Source: JAFEDN01 sp963818985
GTDB lineage: Bacteria; Pseudomonadota; Gammaproteobacteria; Coxiellales; Coxiellaceae
Assembly (NCBI GenBank): GCA_963818985.1
Contig: CAWFUJ010000005.1
Coordinates: forward strand, 8,636 to 72,635
Reading direction: 5' to 3'
DNA: 64,000 nucleotides
Part shown: positions 9,005-17,982 of the stretch, in pieces
Numbering within the stretch: position 1 is the stretch's first letter
Layout: every line of letters begins with the position of its first letter
The notes under the pieces: model-generated
Seen by the model: only the letters and a program-made list of their open reading frames with translations
Database searches by the model: none
Told to the model about the DNA's origin: nothing
Made by a program: the position numbers and the translations under genes

Positions 9005-9814
9005 TTAATGATTGCCATCACCTTCTGCTTTTTGCAAATCTGGCTCAAGTTTGGAAATATCCAATTCCGCATTGGCAAAAGCTGAACTTTTCGGCAATTG
9101 AACTTCTATATTTTCAACCGCTTCTAATTGCGCTTTGCCTTGCTTAACTTCAATTTCTAAAATGTGTCCACCCAATTGACGATCGGCAGAAGCAAAATGC
9201 ACATGGGTTCCTGGCATGCCAATACCTTCCCAATAATGAGGAAACCAAAAACCCACTACACTGCCTTTAACATTATTTAAACGCAATACGCATTGGGTTT
9301 TAGTCGCTTCTAATAAATTCGGAAAAGGCCGCTCTTGTTTACGTAAACTACGTACAGTTAAATTAAAAGTACCATCAATCCGAATTGCGTAAGGCAGGTT
9401 TTTATTTGGAAATTTATTCGTTAGCAGCTTATCTAGATCTTTTAAGTTATTTACATCAGCAAGAGTGATTGCAGCTGAGGAGGGTTGAAAATTCATTATT
9501 TCTGCAAACGGAGACATTAAATCGGAAGATACTTTGCGCAGATGACAGTCAGCGGTACTTTGATAATATTGTCCATCTACGGCTACTAATTCTCCGTCAA
9601 TTGCTGTAAAGGTTCCAATCCCGAAATTGCCTTTAGCCATTAAATCACGATAAGGGTAAAAACCTTCAAATTGACCTGATTCCAAAGCATAGAGGGTTGA
9701 AACTTGAAATAATTTATTACTTGCCTGCTGGGCTGAATGAGTCGCTGCGAAAATGGGGGTGGCTACCATTAAAGTTGCCATTAAGATAGTGACCGATATT
9801 GATTTCCTAATCAT
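9005..9814 (-). CDS. budA: Alpha-acetolactate decarboxylase, exported form
   Basis: Decarboxylates acetolactate to acetoin. The family pattern is clear: QVSTLYALESGQFEG, then GIGTFTAIDGELV, DGQYYQ, and C-terminal GFWFPHYWEGIGMPGTHVHF with the zinc-binding histidines and the HxHF motif. I place the start at 9814, where AAGGAG stands 5 bases upstream and a signal peptide follows (ISVTILMATLMVATPIFAATHS). The 269-residue product is therefore predicted to be periplasmic. No acetolactate synthase gene is adjacent, so the source of substrate is unclear. Confidence 0.88.
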   Translation of the reverse strand: MIRKSISVTILMATLMVATPIFAATHSAQQASNKLFQVSTLYALESGQFEGFYPYRDLMAKGNFGIGTFTAIDGELVAVDGQYYQSTADCHLRKVSSDLMSPFAEIMNFQPSSAAITLADVNNLKDLDKLLTNKFPNKNLPYAIRIDGTFNLTVRSLRKQERPFPNLLEATKTQCVLRLNNVKGSVVGFWFPHYWEGIGMPGTHVHFASADRQLGGHILEIEVKQGKAQLEAVENIEVQLPKSSAFANAELDISKLEPDLQKAEGDGNH

Positions 9815-9875
9815 GATTAACTCCTTGTTAAATGGATTCTCAATCAGAGTAAAGATTACTGTCACTATTTATCCC

Positions 9876-9905
9876 CGATACCGGCCTTCGCCGGTATCCA
9901 GGATA
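9876..9905. repeat. Single CCGGCCTTCGCCGG-type palindrome
   Basis: GATACCGGCCTTCGCCGGTATC is a near-perfect hairpin upstream of the acetolactate decarboxylase gene. It is the same unit found twice in inverted arrangement at 8442-8512. Confidence 0.65.
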
Positions 9906-9967
9906 AATAGCCAAATAACCACATTCAAATAGAACAGTACTGTACTCTACCATACTTCATGAAAGAG

Positions 9968-12310
9968 TTAAAAAATTTCTTCATCCGTTTTAGTTTTTTC
10001 AGAATCTGAAGATAAATCCGCTGTAACTGGAGCTTGTTCCTTTGGCTCCTGACCTTGACGAAACACTTCAAATATTGAATTTTTTTGATCGGGGCTGGCT
10101 AATAATCCGGTTTGCGGATCAATACGTGCAGTCACAATTTCGGGAGGTTGCGGCATCGTTCGTAATGGCATTCCGGTCAATGCGGCGCGCATCACCTCAA
10201 TCCAAATAGGTAGCGCAGCCTCCACACCATATTCATGCGTAGAACTTAAATCATCAAAACCTACCCAAACCGCGGTGACAATTTGATTATTAAAGCCAAT
10301 AAACCAGGCATCGGCTTCATCCTGAGTAGTGCCAGTTTTTCCCGCTAAATCACTTCGATTGAGCACTTGTGCTGCTTTTCCGGTGCCGTGAACAATGACA
10401 TCTTGCAAAGCTTGCGTCATTAAATAAGCATTTTGGGGGTCAATCACTTTTGGAGCGGTTAACTGCGATGAATTCTCTTCGCTATTCGGATGGGTAATGC
10501 AAGCTTGACAAGCTTTTTCAGGGTTGGCGGTATAAACAACCTGATCTTGCCTTAAGATCCGCTCGATAAAATAAGGCGTGACCCGATAGCCGCCGTTGGC
10601 AAAAACAGAGTACCCTACCGTCATCTTCAAAGGAGAAGCCACTCCAGTGCCCAACGCTAAAGATAAGCTTTGAGGCAAACTCTGTTTATCAAAACCAAAG
10701 CGTTGTGCGTAGTCCACTGCAAAAGGCACGGTAATTGCTTGTAATAATCGAATTGAAACCATATTGCGAGATTGTATTAATGCCTCGCGCAAGCGAGTGG
10801 GACCGTAAAATTGATGTGAACTATTTTCCGGGCGCCACAATTTTTCTTGTCCTGAATCATTCATGACAATAGGGGCATCGTTAAAGCTGCTGGCCAAAGT
10901 GTAGCCTTTTTCTAATGCAGCCGAATAAATAAATGGTTTAAAGCTTGATCCAGGTTGGCGTAGGGCTTGAGTTGCGCGATTAAACTCGCTTAACTGATAA
11001 TCAAAACCGCCGGTTAAAGCTAAAATTGCTCCATTTTGAGGGTCCATGGACACTATCGCCCCTTGAATCTGGGGCAAAGCCTCAAGTCGCCATTCCTGGC
11101 CGGTATTCATGACCCATATCACTTCTCCAGAAGATTTAGGAATCAGGTGTGATCCATTTTGCCCAGTAAATTGAATAATTTGACCATCGGCTAATAGGGC
11201 ATGTCCACTATTATCTTTAACTTCTAAAACAGCAGCGGGTTGTAATAAATTATTTGACAGACTGATCTCGCTAAGCTGCTTTTGCCATGCTCTTCGCCAA
11301 TCTTTGTCTTCTTGGGTTAGAATTTTTTTTGGGAAGTTATAACCGTGGCGATGGGTGTAATCAATTAACCCTTTCTGTAAAGCATAATTGGATTCTTTTT
11401 GTAACGATGCCGAAATAGTTGTGTAAACAGAAAAATCATGATCATAAATTTCTTCACCATACTGCTGCAGCATAAATTGGCGAACCATCTCCCCAACGTA
11501 AGGTGCGCTCGCTGCCAATTGAGGGCCGTGATAACTGGCATGATCTATTTCTTTGATAGCTTGGCGATATTGTTCTTGGGTGATAGCGCCCACTCCTAAC
11601 ATTCTTAATAACACATGATTACGGCGTAAAATAGCTTCTTTAGGCTGTGCTAAGGGGTTATGCTTGGAAGGGGCTTGAGGCAATCCTGCGATCATCGCCA
11701 TTTCTGCTAGGGATAATTGATCTAATGACTTTCCATAATAAACACTGGCAGCTGCGGCCACTCCATTGGCTCGACTACCAAAATATACTTTATTTAAATA
11801 GAGTTCTAAAATTTTATCTTTGCTAAAGCTGCGTTCTATCTTTAATGCTAAAAGAATTTCGCGAATTTTGCGAATATAAGTTTTTTTATGGGTCAAGAAA
11901 AAATTACGCGCGACCTGCATGGTAATAGTACTCGCACCTTGACTTTTTTGACCCGTTCCCAAAACTACTTTCACCGCCCGAAATAAGCCGATAAAATCAA
12001 CACCTGGATGGGAATAAAAACGCTGGTCTTCGGTCGATAAAATAGCTTGAATTAGTGGCCTTGGAACTTGCTCTAAACTCACGGGGATCAGTCTGCTAGC
12101 CCCAAATTCGCTGATGAGTAAACCTTCTCGAGAAAAAACCCGCAGGGGTACTTGCATGTGGACGTCTTTTAAAACTTCCACATTGGGAAGCTGTATCTCA
12201 ATCACGACAATAAACCCAACCACCGCTATGATAAAAAAAGCAAATATACTGAGAAGCGCTAAAAAATAGCGGCTAAAGACGCGAATAAGGCTTGATAAAA
12301 AATACTTCAT
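9968..12310 (-). CDS. mrcA: Penicillin-binding protein 1A (transglycosylase/transpeptidase)
   Basis: Bifunctional class A PBP that polymerises and crosslinks peptidoglycan at the inner membrane. The 780 residues comprise an N-terminal membrane anchor (about 10-36), a GT51 transglycosylase domain with STEDQRFYSHPGVDF and GASTITMQVARN, a linker/OB region, and the transpeptidase domain with SSFK at residues 455-458, an SRN-type motif (QSRNMVS) and KTGTT near residue 650. The C-terminal tail is acidic. The gene is divergent from pilM, the standard gammaproteobacterial arrangement. Confidence 0.96.
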   Translation of the reverse strand: MKYFLSSLIRVFSRYFLALLSIFAFFIIAVVGFIVVIEIQLPNVEVLKDVHMQVPLRVFSREGLLISEFGASRLIPVSLEQVPRPLIQAILSTEDQRFYSHPGVDFIGLFRAVKVVLGTGQKSQGASTITMQVARNFFLTHKKTYIRKIREILLALKIERSFSKDKILELYLNKVYFGSRANGVAAAASVYYGKSLDQLSLAEMAMIAGLPQAPSKHNPLAQPKEAILRRNHVLLRMLGVGAITQEQYRQAIKEIDHASYHGPQLAASAPYVGEMVRQFMLQQYGEEIYDHDFSVYTTISASLQKESNYALQKGLIDYTHRHGYNFPKKILTQEDKDWRRAWQKQLSEISLSNNLLQPAAVLEVKDNSGHALLADGQIIQFTGQNGSHLIPKSSGEVIWVMNTGQEWRLEALPQIQGAIVSMDPQNGAILALTGGFDYQLSEFNRATQALRQPGSSFKPFIYSAALEKGYTLASSFNDAPIVMNDSGQEKLWRPENSSHQFYGPTRLREALIQSRNMVSIRLLQAITVPFAVDYAQRFGFDKQSLPQSLSLALGTGVASPLKMTVGYSVFANGGYRVTPYFIERILRQDQVVYTANPEKACQACITHPNSEENSSQLTAPKVIDPQNAYLMTQALQDVIVHGTGKAAQVLNRSDLAGKTGTTQDEADAWFIGFNNQIVTAVWVGFDDLSSTHEYGVEAALPIWIEVMRAALTGMPLRTMPQPPEIVTARIDPQTGLLASPDQKNSIFEVFRQGQEPKEQAPVTADLSSDSEKTKTDEEIF

Positions 12311-12358
12311 AGCAACTGTTGCAGTCCATCGATATCTTTATTTTGGCTAATAGTGACG

Positions 12359-12470
12359 CACTAATGGCGTCAACTTAAGGGGTTCGTCATCCCGAAACAA
12401 TTAGCTGTCATCCCGAGGCTTGACCGCGGGATGACGCACCGGTTCTTGCTTAAATTGACGCCATTAAGTG
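12359..12470. mobile_element. MITE-like element between mrcA and pilM
   Basis: The ends CACTAATGGCGTCAACTTAAG (12359-12379) and CTTAAATTGACGCCATTAAGTG (12449-12470) are inverted repeats differing by an indel and one base. Inside sit GTCATCCCG-type palindromes. The end motif AATGGCGTCA also flanks a small palindromic insertion at 46760-46800. There is no coding capacity. It sits in the divergent promoter region. Confidence 0.6.
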
Positions 12471-12547
12471 TACCACAATTAGTTAAATTACGGTATTGAA
12501 TAGAGTCCAAGTTTATTTAGACTAACGGAATCAAGCAAGGAGTTTAT

Positions 12548-13393
12548 TTGAAAAAGCATTATCAAATAGGCATTGAAGTTTCAACTGATCAATTGTATTT
12601 TACTGTCGTTAGTAGGCTACGCCAACAATGGCTGATACAAGAAACAGGTTCGATTGGCTTTGAATTGGATCGATTGGACCACGCTTTACATGCCTTACGC
12701 CAACAAATCTCACGCGCTATCCGTCATACGATTATTGGCTTGGCCTATCATCAGGTCATGATCAAAGAAATTCAAGTGGATTCGAATCTAACGGCCGAAG
12801 AAATTTATCAATATTTGCAAATTCGGGCAATGACTATTTTTGGTGATGCTGCCGGCCCATTGTATTTAGATTTTGAAAAAATCTCATTAGCTTCGACAGA
12901 ACAAACAACTATTCGCGTTGTCGCCGCACCAAAAAATCACGTGAACGATTGGAAATTACGATGTCAGCAAAATGGATTTAAATTAATGGCTGTGGATATT
13001 GATGTGTTATCACTTGTGCGCTTGGCTCCATGGTTCCAAGAACTTAATCATCAGCGTGCACAAGCATTCATTTGGCTTAAAAAAACTGAACTGATATTAA
13101 TAGTTATGAATAGCGACCAATTAATCTATGTTAAACGATCAAGTCTTTTAACTAGTCTTTCAATCTGTGAACAACTAACAATGATGCTCCAATTTTTTTA
13201 TGGCCTTTATCCGCAGTGTGAGTTAGAACAAGGTTTAGTTTTTGGTGAAGTGCAAGAGCTAAATTTTAATAATTTAATTTTACTAGGCCAAAATTATTTA
13301 TCAGTTAAATTAGCGGTTTTTAAAGACCACTTAATCTCTTCCTCTAGTCAATTTTGTAGCTTGGCTTTGAGCGTGTATCCTTATGCCTATTAA
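12548..13393 (+). CDS. pilM: Type IV pilus inner-membrane assembly protein PilM
   Basis: Actin-like cytoplasmic ATPase-fold protein that binds the PilN N-terminus in the pilus alignment complex. The 281 residues begin IGIEVSTDQLYFTVV, the expected beta hairpin of this fold, and later show VVAAPKNHVNDW and DIDVLSLVRL. The start is TTG at 12548 with AAGGAG five bases upstream; no suitable ATG exists. It overlaps pilN by 11 bases. Sequence conservation is modest, so the call leans on position: divergent from mrcA and followed by pilN/O/Q. Confidence 0.85.
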   Translation: MKKHYQIGIEVSTDQLYFTVVSRLRQQWLIQETGSIGFELDRLDHALHALRQQISRAIRHTIIGLAYHQVMIKEIQVDSNLTAEEIYQYLQIRAMTIFGDAAGPLYLDFEKISLASTEQTTIRVVAAPKNHVNDWKLRCQQNGFKLMAVDIDVLSLVRLAPWFQELNHQRAQAFIWLKKTELILIVMNSDQLIYVKRSSLLTSLSICEQLTMMLQFFYGLYPQCELEQGLVFGEVQELNFNNLILLGQNYLSVKLAVFKDHLISSSSQFCSLALSVYPYAY

Positions 13394-13916
13394 TTTATTA
13401 CCTTGGCGAGAAAAACATATATTGAAAGATAATTGTCAGCATTTTTTTTCTTTGTTTATGTTCTTTTTGTTGGTCATTCCCACTGTGTATAGTGGTGAAT
13501 ATTATTTATCTTTATTAATACACTCACAGCACCAACGTAATTTTCAGTTATCCCAACAAATCGAGGCCTTATCGTCTTTAGATATAAAAATCATTGAAGA
13601 TAGTTATCAAGTTCTGCAACGACAAGTTAAGCTGCTACAAGCTATTGATTCAAAACAGTGGACATTTTGGCAAGAATTCGCTCTTTTGCAGAAATCACTC
13701 CCTGAACCTCTGCTTCTAACCAAAATTAGTTGGGATCAGCAATTATTTACTTTACAAGGTGAAACCACACGTTCAGAACAGATCGGTGAATTAATTAAGA
13801 TTTTGGATCAAAGTCATTTATTTATTTTGGTTGACTTGAATAATTTATCACGAGCCGAAAATGAATCGTTGAATCATTTCAATATCCAGGCACAGCATCA
13901 TTTGGTAGAGTTATGA
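13383..13916 (+). CDS. pilN: Type IV pilus assembly protein PilN
   Basis: Bitopic inner-membrane protein of 177 residues. Its N-terminus PINLLPWRE is the classic PilN motif that docks onto PilM, followed by a membrane helix (about 20-43), a coiled coil and a ferredoxin-like periplasmic domain. It overlaps pilM upstream and pilO downstream (ATGA), indicating translational coupling. Confidence 0.9.
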   Translation: MPINLLPWREKHILKDNCQHFFSLFMFFLLVIPTVYSGEYYLSLLIHSQHQRNFQLSQQIEALSSLDIKIIEDSYQVLQRQVKLLQAIDSKQWTFWQEFALLQKSLPEPLLLTKISWDQQLFTLQGETTRSEQIGELIKILDQSHLFILVDLNNLSRAENESLNHFNIQAQHHLVEL

Positions 13917-14440
13917 AACATTTGTCTTCAAAGATTAAATTAATTTTTTGGTTCATGCTGATATCGATCATGTTAATGATAACAGCTTATTTTATTTCTG
14001 AGCCATATCATCACTGGCAGACGTTACGTCATCAACATCAAGAATTCAGCCAGCAATGGCAGAAACAGCGGCGTCAACAAGCACTGATACAACACATTAA
14101 TCAAGATTCAATTCTGCTAAAGAATCATTATGATTCAAAACTTAATTTATTACATCAGCCTATTACTTTAGCAACTTTATTAACTCGTATTACTTTATTA
14201 ATAAAAACCCAAGAGTTGCAATTATCTACTTTGAAACCTATACGTCATCAATTTTTCTATGGCTTAAATCAAGAAACCATTACGCTAGATATTCAAGGTA
14301 AAGAACAGTATTTATTAAATTTCTTAAAGATGCTGATGAAACAAAGCTGGTGGTGTGATATTCAGAAATTTCAATTTGATGCGGTCGCTAATGGTATGAG
14401 GCTGCAAGCAACTTTAGATATTTATCATGTTGCACATTAA
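13913..14440 (+). CDS. pilO: Type IV pilus assembly protein PilO
   Basis: Bitopic protein of 175 residues with a membrane helix (about 10-28), a Gln/His-rich coiled coil (about 35-75) and a C-terminal ferredoxin-like domain. It would heterodimerise with PilN. Recognition rests mainly on position and architecture. It overlaps pilN by 4 bases and the next gene by 14. Confidence 0.82.
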   Translation: MKHLSSKIKLIFWFMLISIMLMITAYFISEPYHHWQTLRHQHQEFSQQWQKQRRQQALIQHINQDSILLKNHYDSKLNLLHQPITLATLLTRITLLIKTQELQLSTLKPIRHQFFYGLNQETITLDIQGKEQYLLNFLKMLMKQSWWCDIQKFQFDAVANGMRLQATLDIYHVAH

Positions 14441-15239
14441 CAATATTGTCTGGTGTTGTGTTTTTTGGCCATTATTTTGTTTTGCGCAAGATCGATTATT
14501 GTTGGAACGTTCTAATCAGAAAAATACTGATTTGGTGACAACTACTTCTTCAATGCCCCAAATTTTAATCAAGGCCCATATTGTCAATATAGATCACGAT
14601 TACACTCATGCTTTCGGTATAAATTTCGGAACTTCTTCTGGCACGCTGGCAACAGCTGGTGGTTTTAATATGAATTTACCAACCCCTGAAAATAATACCG
14701 GCGATTTAATTATTCCCATTGCCGAATTGGCTCAGGGTGTTTTATTAAACGTTACCTTAACAGCGTTAGAAAAATCGGGCCACGCACAACTCATTTCTGA
14801 CCCACAATTAATAACACTTGATAAACAACCAGCGGTCATCGAAGCAGGAGAAGAAGTACCCTATCAACAAGCAAATGAAAATGGCGGCACTAACATTACT
14901 TTTAAAAAAGCGGTATTAAGATTAAAAGTTACACCTGAGGTTCAACCGCAACGAAAGATTCTATTACATCTGGTTATAAATCAAGATCAAGTAAGCAGTT
15001 TGACTGTTAATGGTTCGCCAGCGATTAATACTCAATTACTTCAAACTCAAGCATTGATAAAAGATCATGCCACTTTAGTCCTTGGTGGAATCCTGGAAAA
15101 AAATACGTCTGATCTACAGCAAGGGATTCCTTATTTACAGCACATTCCGTTAATAGGTGTATTGTTTCGTTATCATAAGAAAACTAATAATCGCAAGCAA
15201 TTACTCATTTTTGTTACCCCGATTATATTAAAAGAATAA
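14427..15239 (+). CDS. pilQ: Minimal secretin of the pilus operon (PilQ-like)
   Basis: Outer-membrane secretin of only 270 residues, against roughly 600-750 for usual PilQ. After a signal peptide (cleavage near CFAQD) the chain goes almost directly into the secretin core: QILIKAHIVNID, LNVTLTALEKSGHAQLISDPQLITLD, EAGEEVPYQ, a conserved VLGGILE stretch and the terminal PLIGVLFRY..LLIFVTPIIL. The AMIN domains and N0/N1 modules are missing, and no pilP lies between pilO and this gene. It could be a reduced but working pore or a decaying pilus system. Confidence 0.85.
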   Translation: MLHINNIVWCCVFWPLFCFAQDRLLLERSNQKNTDLVTTTSSMPQILIKAHIVNIDHDYTHAFGINFGTSSGTLATAGGFNMNLPTPENNTGDLIIPIAELAQGVLLNVTLTALEKSGHAQLISDPQLITLDKQPAVIEAGEEVPYQQANENGGTNITFKKAVLRLKVTPEVQPQRKILLHLVINQDQVSSLTVNGSPAINTQLLQTQALIKDHATLVLGGILEKNTSDLQQGIPYLQHIPLIGVLFRYHKKTNNRKQLLIFVTPIILKE

Positions 15240-15241
15240 AC

Positions 15242-15760
15242 TTGATCCAACTTATATTAGTATTCACTCTGTTTTGCATTTGTTGTGTAATAAAAACTTG
15301 TGGAATTATTGTTAACATATCATCAAGCATGCCAAAGGGTCTTTATTTACGAAAACTTTCTGCACCTCAACGTGGCGATATAGTCGCTGTTTGTCTCAGC
15401 AAATATTGGCAAAGATTGGGCTTAAAAAAAGGTTATTTACGCTTTGGTTCATGTGAGTACCATAGTAGCATGCTAATTAAAAAGATCATCGCTCTGCCAG
15501 GTGATCATGTTCAGTTAACTGATAATTTCATCTCAGTTAACAATATTTATTATTATTTTCCCTCTTATTATTTTGATCATCTTGGTCGACGATTATTAGT
15601 TTACCCACGAAACAAATATTGTAAAACCAAAGGTTATTGGCTAATCGGTTCTTACGATACGCATTCCTGGGATTCGCGTTATTGGGGACCTGTTAACCGT
15701 CAACAAATAAAAGAGAATTTAAAGTTGCTAATATCCTGGGACCATTCACTTCTTGTATGA
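15242..15760 (+). CDS. TraF-type signal peptidase (S26C family)
   Basis: A 172-residue inner-membrane peptidase. Residues 1-22 form a membrane helix. SSSMPKGLY carries the likely catalytic serine, MLIKKIIALPGDHV the general-base lysine and the GD box, and YWLIGSYDTHSWDSRYWGPV the conserved C-terminal substrate-pocket motif. The start is TTG two bases after the secretin stop. TraF peptidases mature conjugative pilins; placement as the last gene of a pil operon suggests it processes an exported component here. Confidence 0.82.
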   Translation: MIQLILVFTLFCICCVIKTCGIIVNISSSMPKGLYLRKLSAPQRGDIVAVCLSKYWQRLGLKKGYLRFGSCEYHSSMLIKKIIALPGDHVQLTDNFISVNNIYYYFPSYYFDHLGRRLLVYPRNKYCKTKGYWLIGSYDTHSWDSRYWGPVNRQQIKENLKLLISWDHSLLV

Positions 15761-15915
15761 GCAACATTTTAAAAACAAGTCTGCAACGCCTCAAATCTCC
15801 GTTTCTTCAAATAAACATAGCTTAGTAACTAATTTTCATAAATGGATAACCGTAGGGAGACATCAACAACAGGAATATAAGCCAAGCCAATATACTTGAT
15901 GAAGTTCTTTCAAAT

Positions 15916-16329
15916 TTATGATTCATCAACCCAGTTTTCTAATTTAAGATGAGTAACTCTGGAGAATTTTTTCAAATTATTGGTCACAACAATTAAACCT
16001 AAAGCCATCGCGTGTGCAGCAATCCAAAGATCATTGTTGCCAATCGGTTTACCTTTTTTTTCAAGTTCGCTACGAATATCTCCATAATATTTAGCAGCCT
16101 GTATAGGCATCGGCAAGAGAGGGATCAAACCAGTTAAATCTTCCAAGATGTTTAGAGATTTTTTTGGATGATGATTTTTTTTAGCTCCGTAAAGCAACTC
16201 ACCGTAGGTAATAATCGACATTCCAATTTCCCCTACTGTCGCTTGTTTAAACTTATTTAAGACATTGGTTGGCTTTTTCTTTGCTATATAAATGCAAATA
16301 TTGGTATCCAATACATAACGTAAAGACAT
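15916..16329 (-). CDS. vapC: VapC-family PIN-domain ribonuclease toxin
   Basis: A 137-residue PIN domain. Acidic active-site positions are visible: D8 in VLDTN, E44 in TYGELLYG and D100 in NNDLWIAAHA, with a late TNNLK motif. It cleaves RNA when its antitoxin is absent. The toxin ATG lies a few bases downstream of the vapB reading frame. As written the antitoxin frame is interrupted, so the toxin appears unpaired in this sequence. Confidence 0.9.
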   Translation of the reverse strand: MSLRYVLDTNICIYIAKKKPTNVLNKFKQATVGEIGMSIITYGELLYGAKKNHHPKKSLNILEDLTGLIPLLPMPIQAAKYYGDIRSELEKKGKPIGNNDLWIAAHAMALGLIVVTNNLKKFSRVTHLKLENWVDES

Positions 16330-16334
16330 ATATA

Positions 16335-16554
16335 TTAAAAGTCTCGATCTTGAGAAGGAGTATCTTTTCTGACATCAACAAAAAAATCTGACGGCAATTC
16401 GGTTAACAGATCGAAAGCTCTTTCCAAAGTTTGAGGTATCTCACGAATAACAATATCTCCTTTTCTTCTAAAGATTTCCACCTCATCGCTGCTGATCTGA
16501 AATTCCTTAGGCAACCTTACCGCCTGGGAATTGCCATACCTTCCTAATTTTCAT
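16335..16554 (-). pseudogene. vapB: VapB-type antitoxin with an N-terminal frameshift
   Basis: Read from ATG at 16554, the frame gives MKIRK and soon stops. Dropping one G at the AAGG near 16540 yields the antitoxin pattern YGNSQAVRLPKEF, then DEVEIFRRKGDIVI and a C-terminal toxin-binding tail ending PSQDRDF. The interval is 220 bases, three times 73 plus one, fitting a single-base insertion. The corrected frame has no alternative ATG/GTG/TTG at its beginning. It could be a real loss of function or a sequencing error. Confidence 0.7.
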
Positions 16555-16695
16555 ATCCCCTCCATATATATCCATTAAGTATATACGATAATCCGCAAAT
16601 AGAACGAACAGAAGACTTTCAACCAATTAGCTGATGCTTAAAGAATTTAAGGCTACTAATGTCTTGGAACAGTTCTCAAAATTTAATTATAACCC

Positions 16696-17775
16696 TTATC
16701 TTAAATTTTTAACCACCTCCGGCGAACTGGAAGGGCCCAGGTATTCAATAATTATGTTAGTTAACACAATGGGATATGGAGAAACTTCTTTTATTTTTTC
16801 AAAATATTTTCGTAAATTCAATCTATCGGATATTGTCCAAACATCGTCGATTAACCAACCACCCATTTTATCGTAATTTAATCCCTTTTTATTTCTCTCA
16901 GCATAGCGGACAGCACTTTCTAAACTATCAAACAAAATGCTATGACCTATTTTGTTAGACAATGAATGCTCCAGAAAAAAATTAGTCCCCAGATCAGAAA
17001 AAGTTTGGATGCTTTGACAATCTAAGATATATAAAATTTTTATGTCATCTGTGGATTTTTCCTCATGTAGTCTCGCTACCGGATTTTCCCAGTTTATTTT
17101 ATCTTCAACTTCTAACGATCCTGGCAGTAAATTGCGCCTGCAAGCAAATCCATATTGTTTAAATCCAGTAGTGATAGATCTTTTGGAATTTTGGTGATAG
17201 TCCATCAATTCATCAACCTTGCGATGACAATAATCGATCGGTGGAGTAAGAATCCCTAAACAAAGTCCTACGCCGCTTACCACCGTACCTAACACGCCTT
17301 GTGTGACTTGTTTTGCAAGGGTCAACTTTCCTTCAAAATAAAATTTTTCCAAATGAGTATTTAGTTTTTTGAACTCACTCTGAGGAATTTTTATCTGATA
17401 GATATTAATCTCGACAGCATGTTTGTAGTGTTCTTTCCAGGTATCACATAAATCGCTAATTTTTTGCAAAGAAACCATGGGTTCTTTTAATTTTTTTTGA
17501 GGCCCTGCCACCAAGCGCTTTATATCTGCAAGAAAACTCATGATTTTGACATTATTAACAGTGCTTTTATTTTCCCTAACTTCATTTAAATGGAAGTCGG
17601 TTAAAGTATAAAATGCTTCCAGCAGATCAAGCAATATGTCCCTGGTGGCTAGGTCATCTGTACCAAGCGTACATTTTTTCAATTCATCTTTAACGGCTAG
17701 AGAAATTTCCTCTATAGCCCGCAGCTGAAATTCATTACTCAAATGGTTATCGTTAAATTCAATTTTTTGAAACAT
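16696..17775 (-). CDS. Hypothetical protein with one hydrophobic segment (effector candidate)
   Basis: A 359-residue protein of no recognised family, preceded by a good RBS (GAGG, 6 bases before ATG). Residues 1-150 are helical and charged. Residues about 158-180 (VLGTVVSGVGLCLGILTPP) are hydrophobic and could insert into a membrane. The C-terminal half is mixed alpha/beta. No N-terminal signal peptide. An internal membrane segment, soluble flanks and no bacterial housekeeping homology suit a host-directed effector, but this is inference. It lies between the vapBC pair and a divergent ATPase. Confidence 0.65.
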   Translation of the reverse strand: MFQKIEFNDNHLSNEFQLRAIEEISLAVKDELKKCTLGTDDLATRDILLDLLEAFYTLTDFHLNEVRENKSTVNNVKIMSFLADIKRLVAGPQKKLKEPMVSLQKISDLCDTWKEHYKHAVEINIYQIKIPQSEFKKLNTHLEKFYFEGKLTLAKQVTQGVLGTVVSGVGLCLGILTPPIDYCHRKVDELMDYHQNSKRSITTGFKQYGFACRRNLLPGSLEVEDKINWENPVARLHEEKSTDDIKILYILDCQSIQTFSDLGTNFFLEHSLSNKIGHSILFDSLESAVRYAERNKKGLNYDKMGGWLIDDVWTISDRLNLRKYFEKIKEVSPYPIVLTNIIIEYLGPSSSPEVVKNLR

Positions 17776-17982
17776 TTTTTCCTCTTTTTTTATTTGTTAT
17801 AAGTATTTTATATTCATAAATTATAATGATTGATCAAACAAAAGTCAACAGATCTGGGCTGCTTATACTAGAAGGACCTGATTTAATAAACATGCCTGTT
17901 TAAGCCAAAAACTAGCTTCTCTTGATAAAATTATATTTTTACTGTAAATTTGAAAGGTGAACTTTGAAATTTAGGCCATTTT

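Noticed and set aside
16634..16876. Plus-strand 80-codon frame at the end of the 359-residue gene
   Set aside because: Mostly antisense to a convincing gene, and lacks an RBS.
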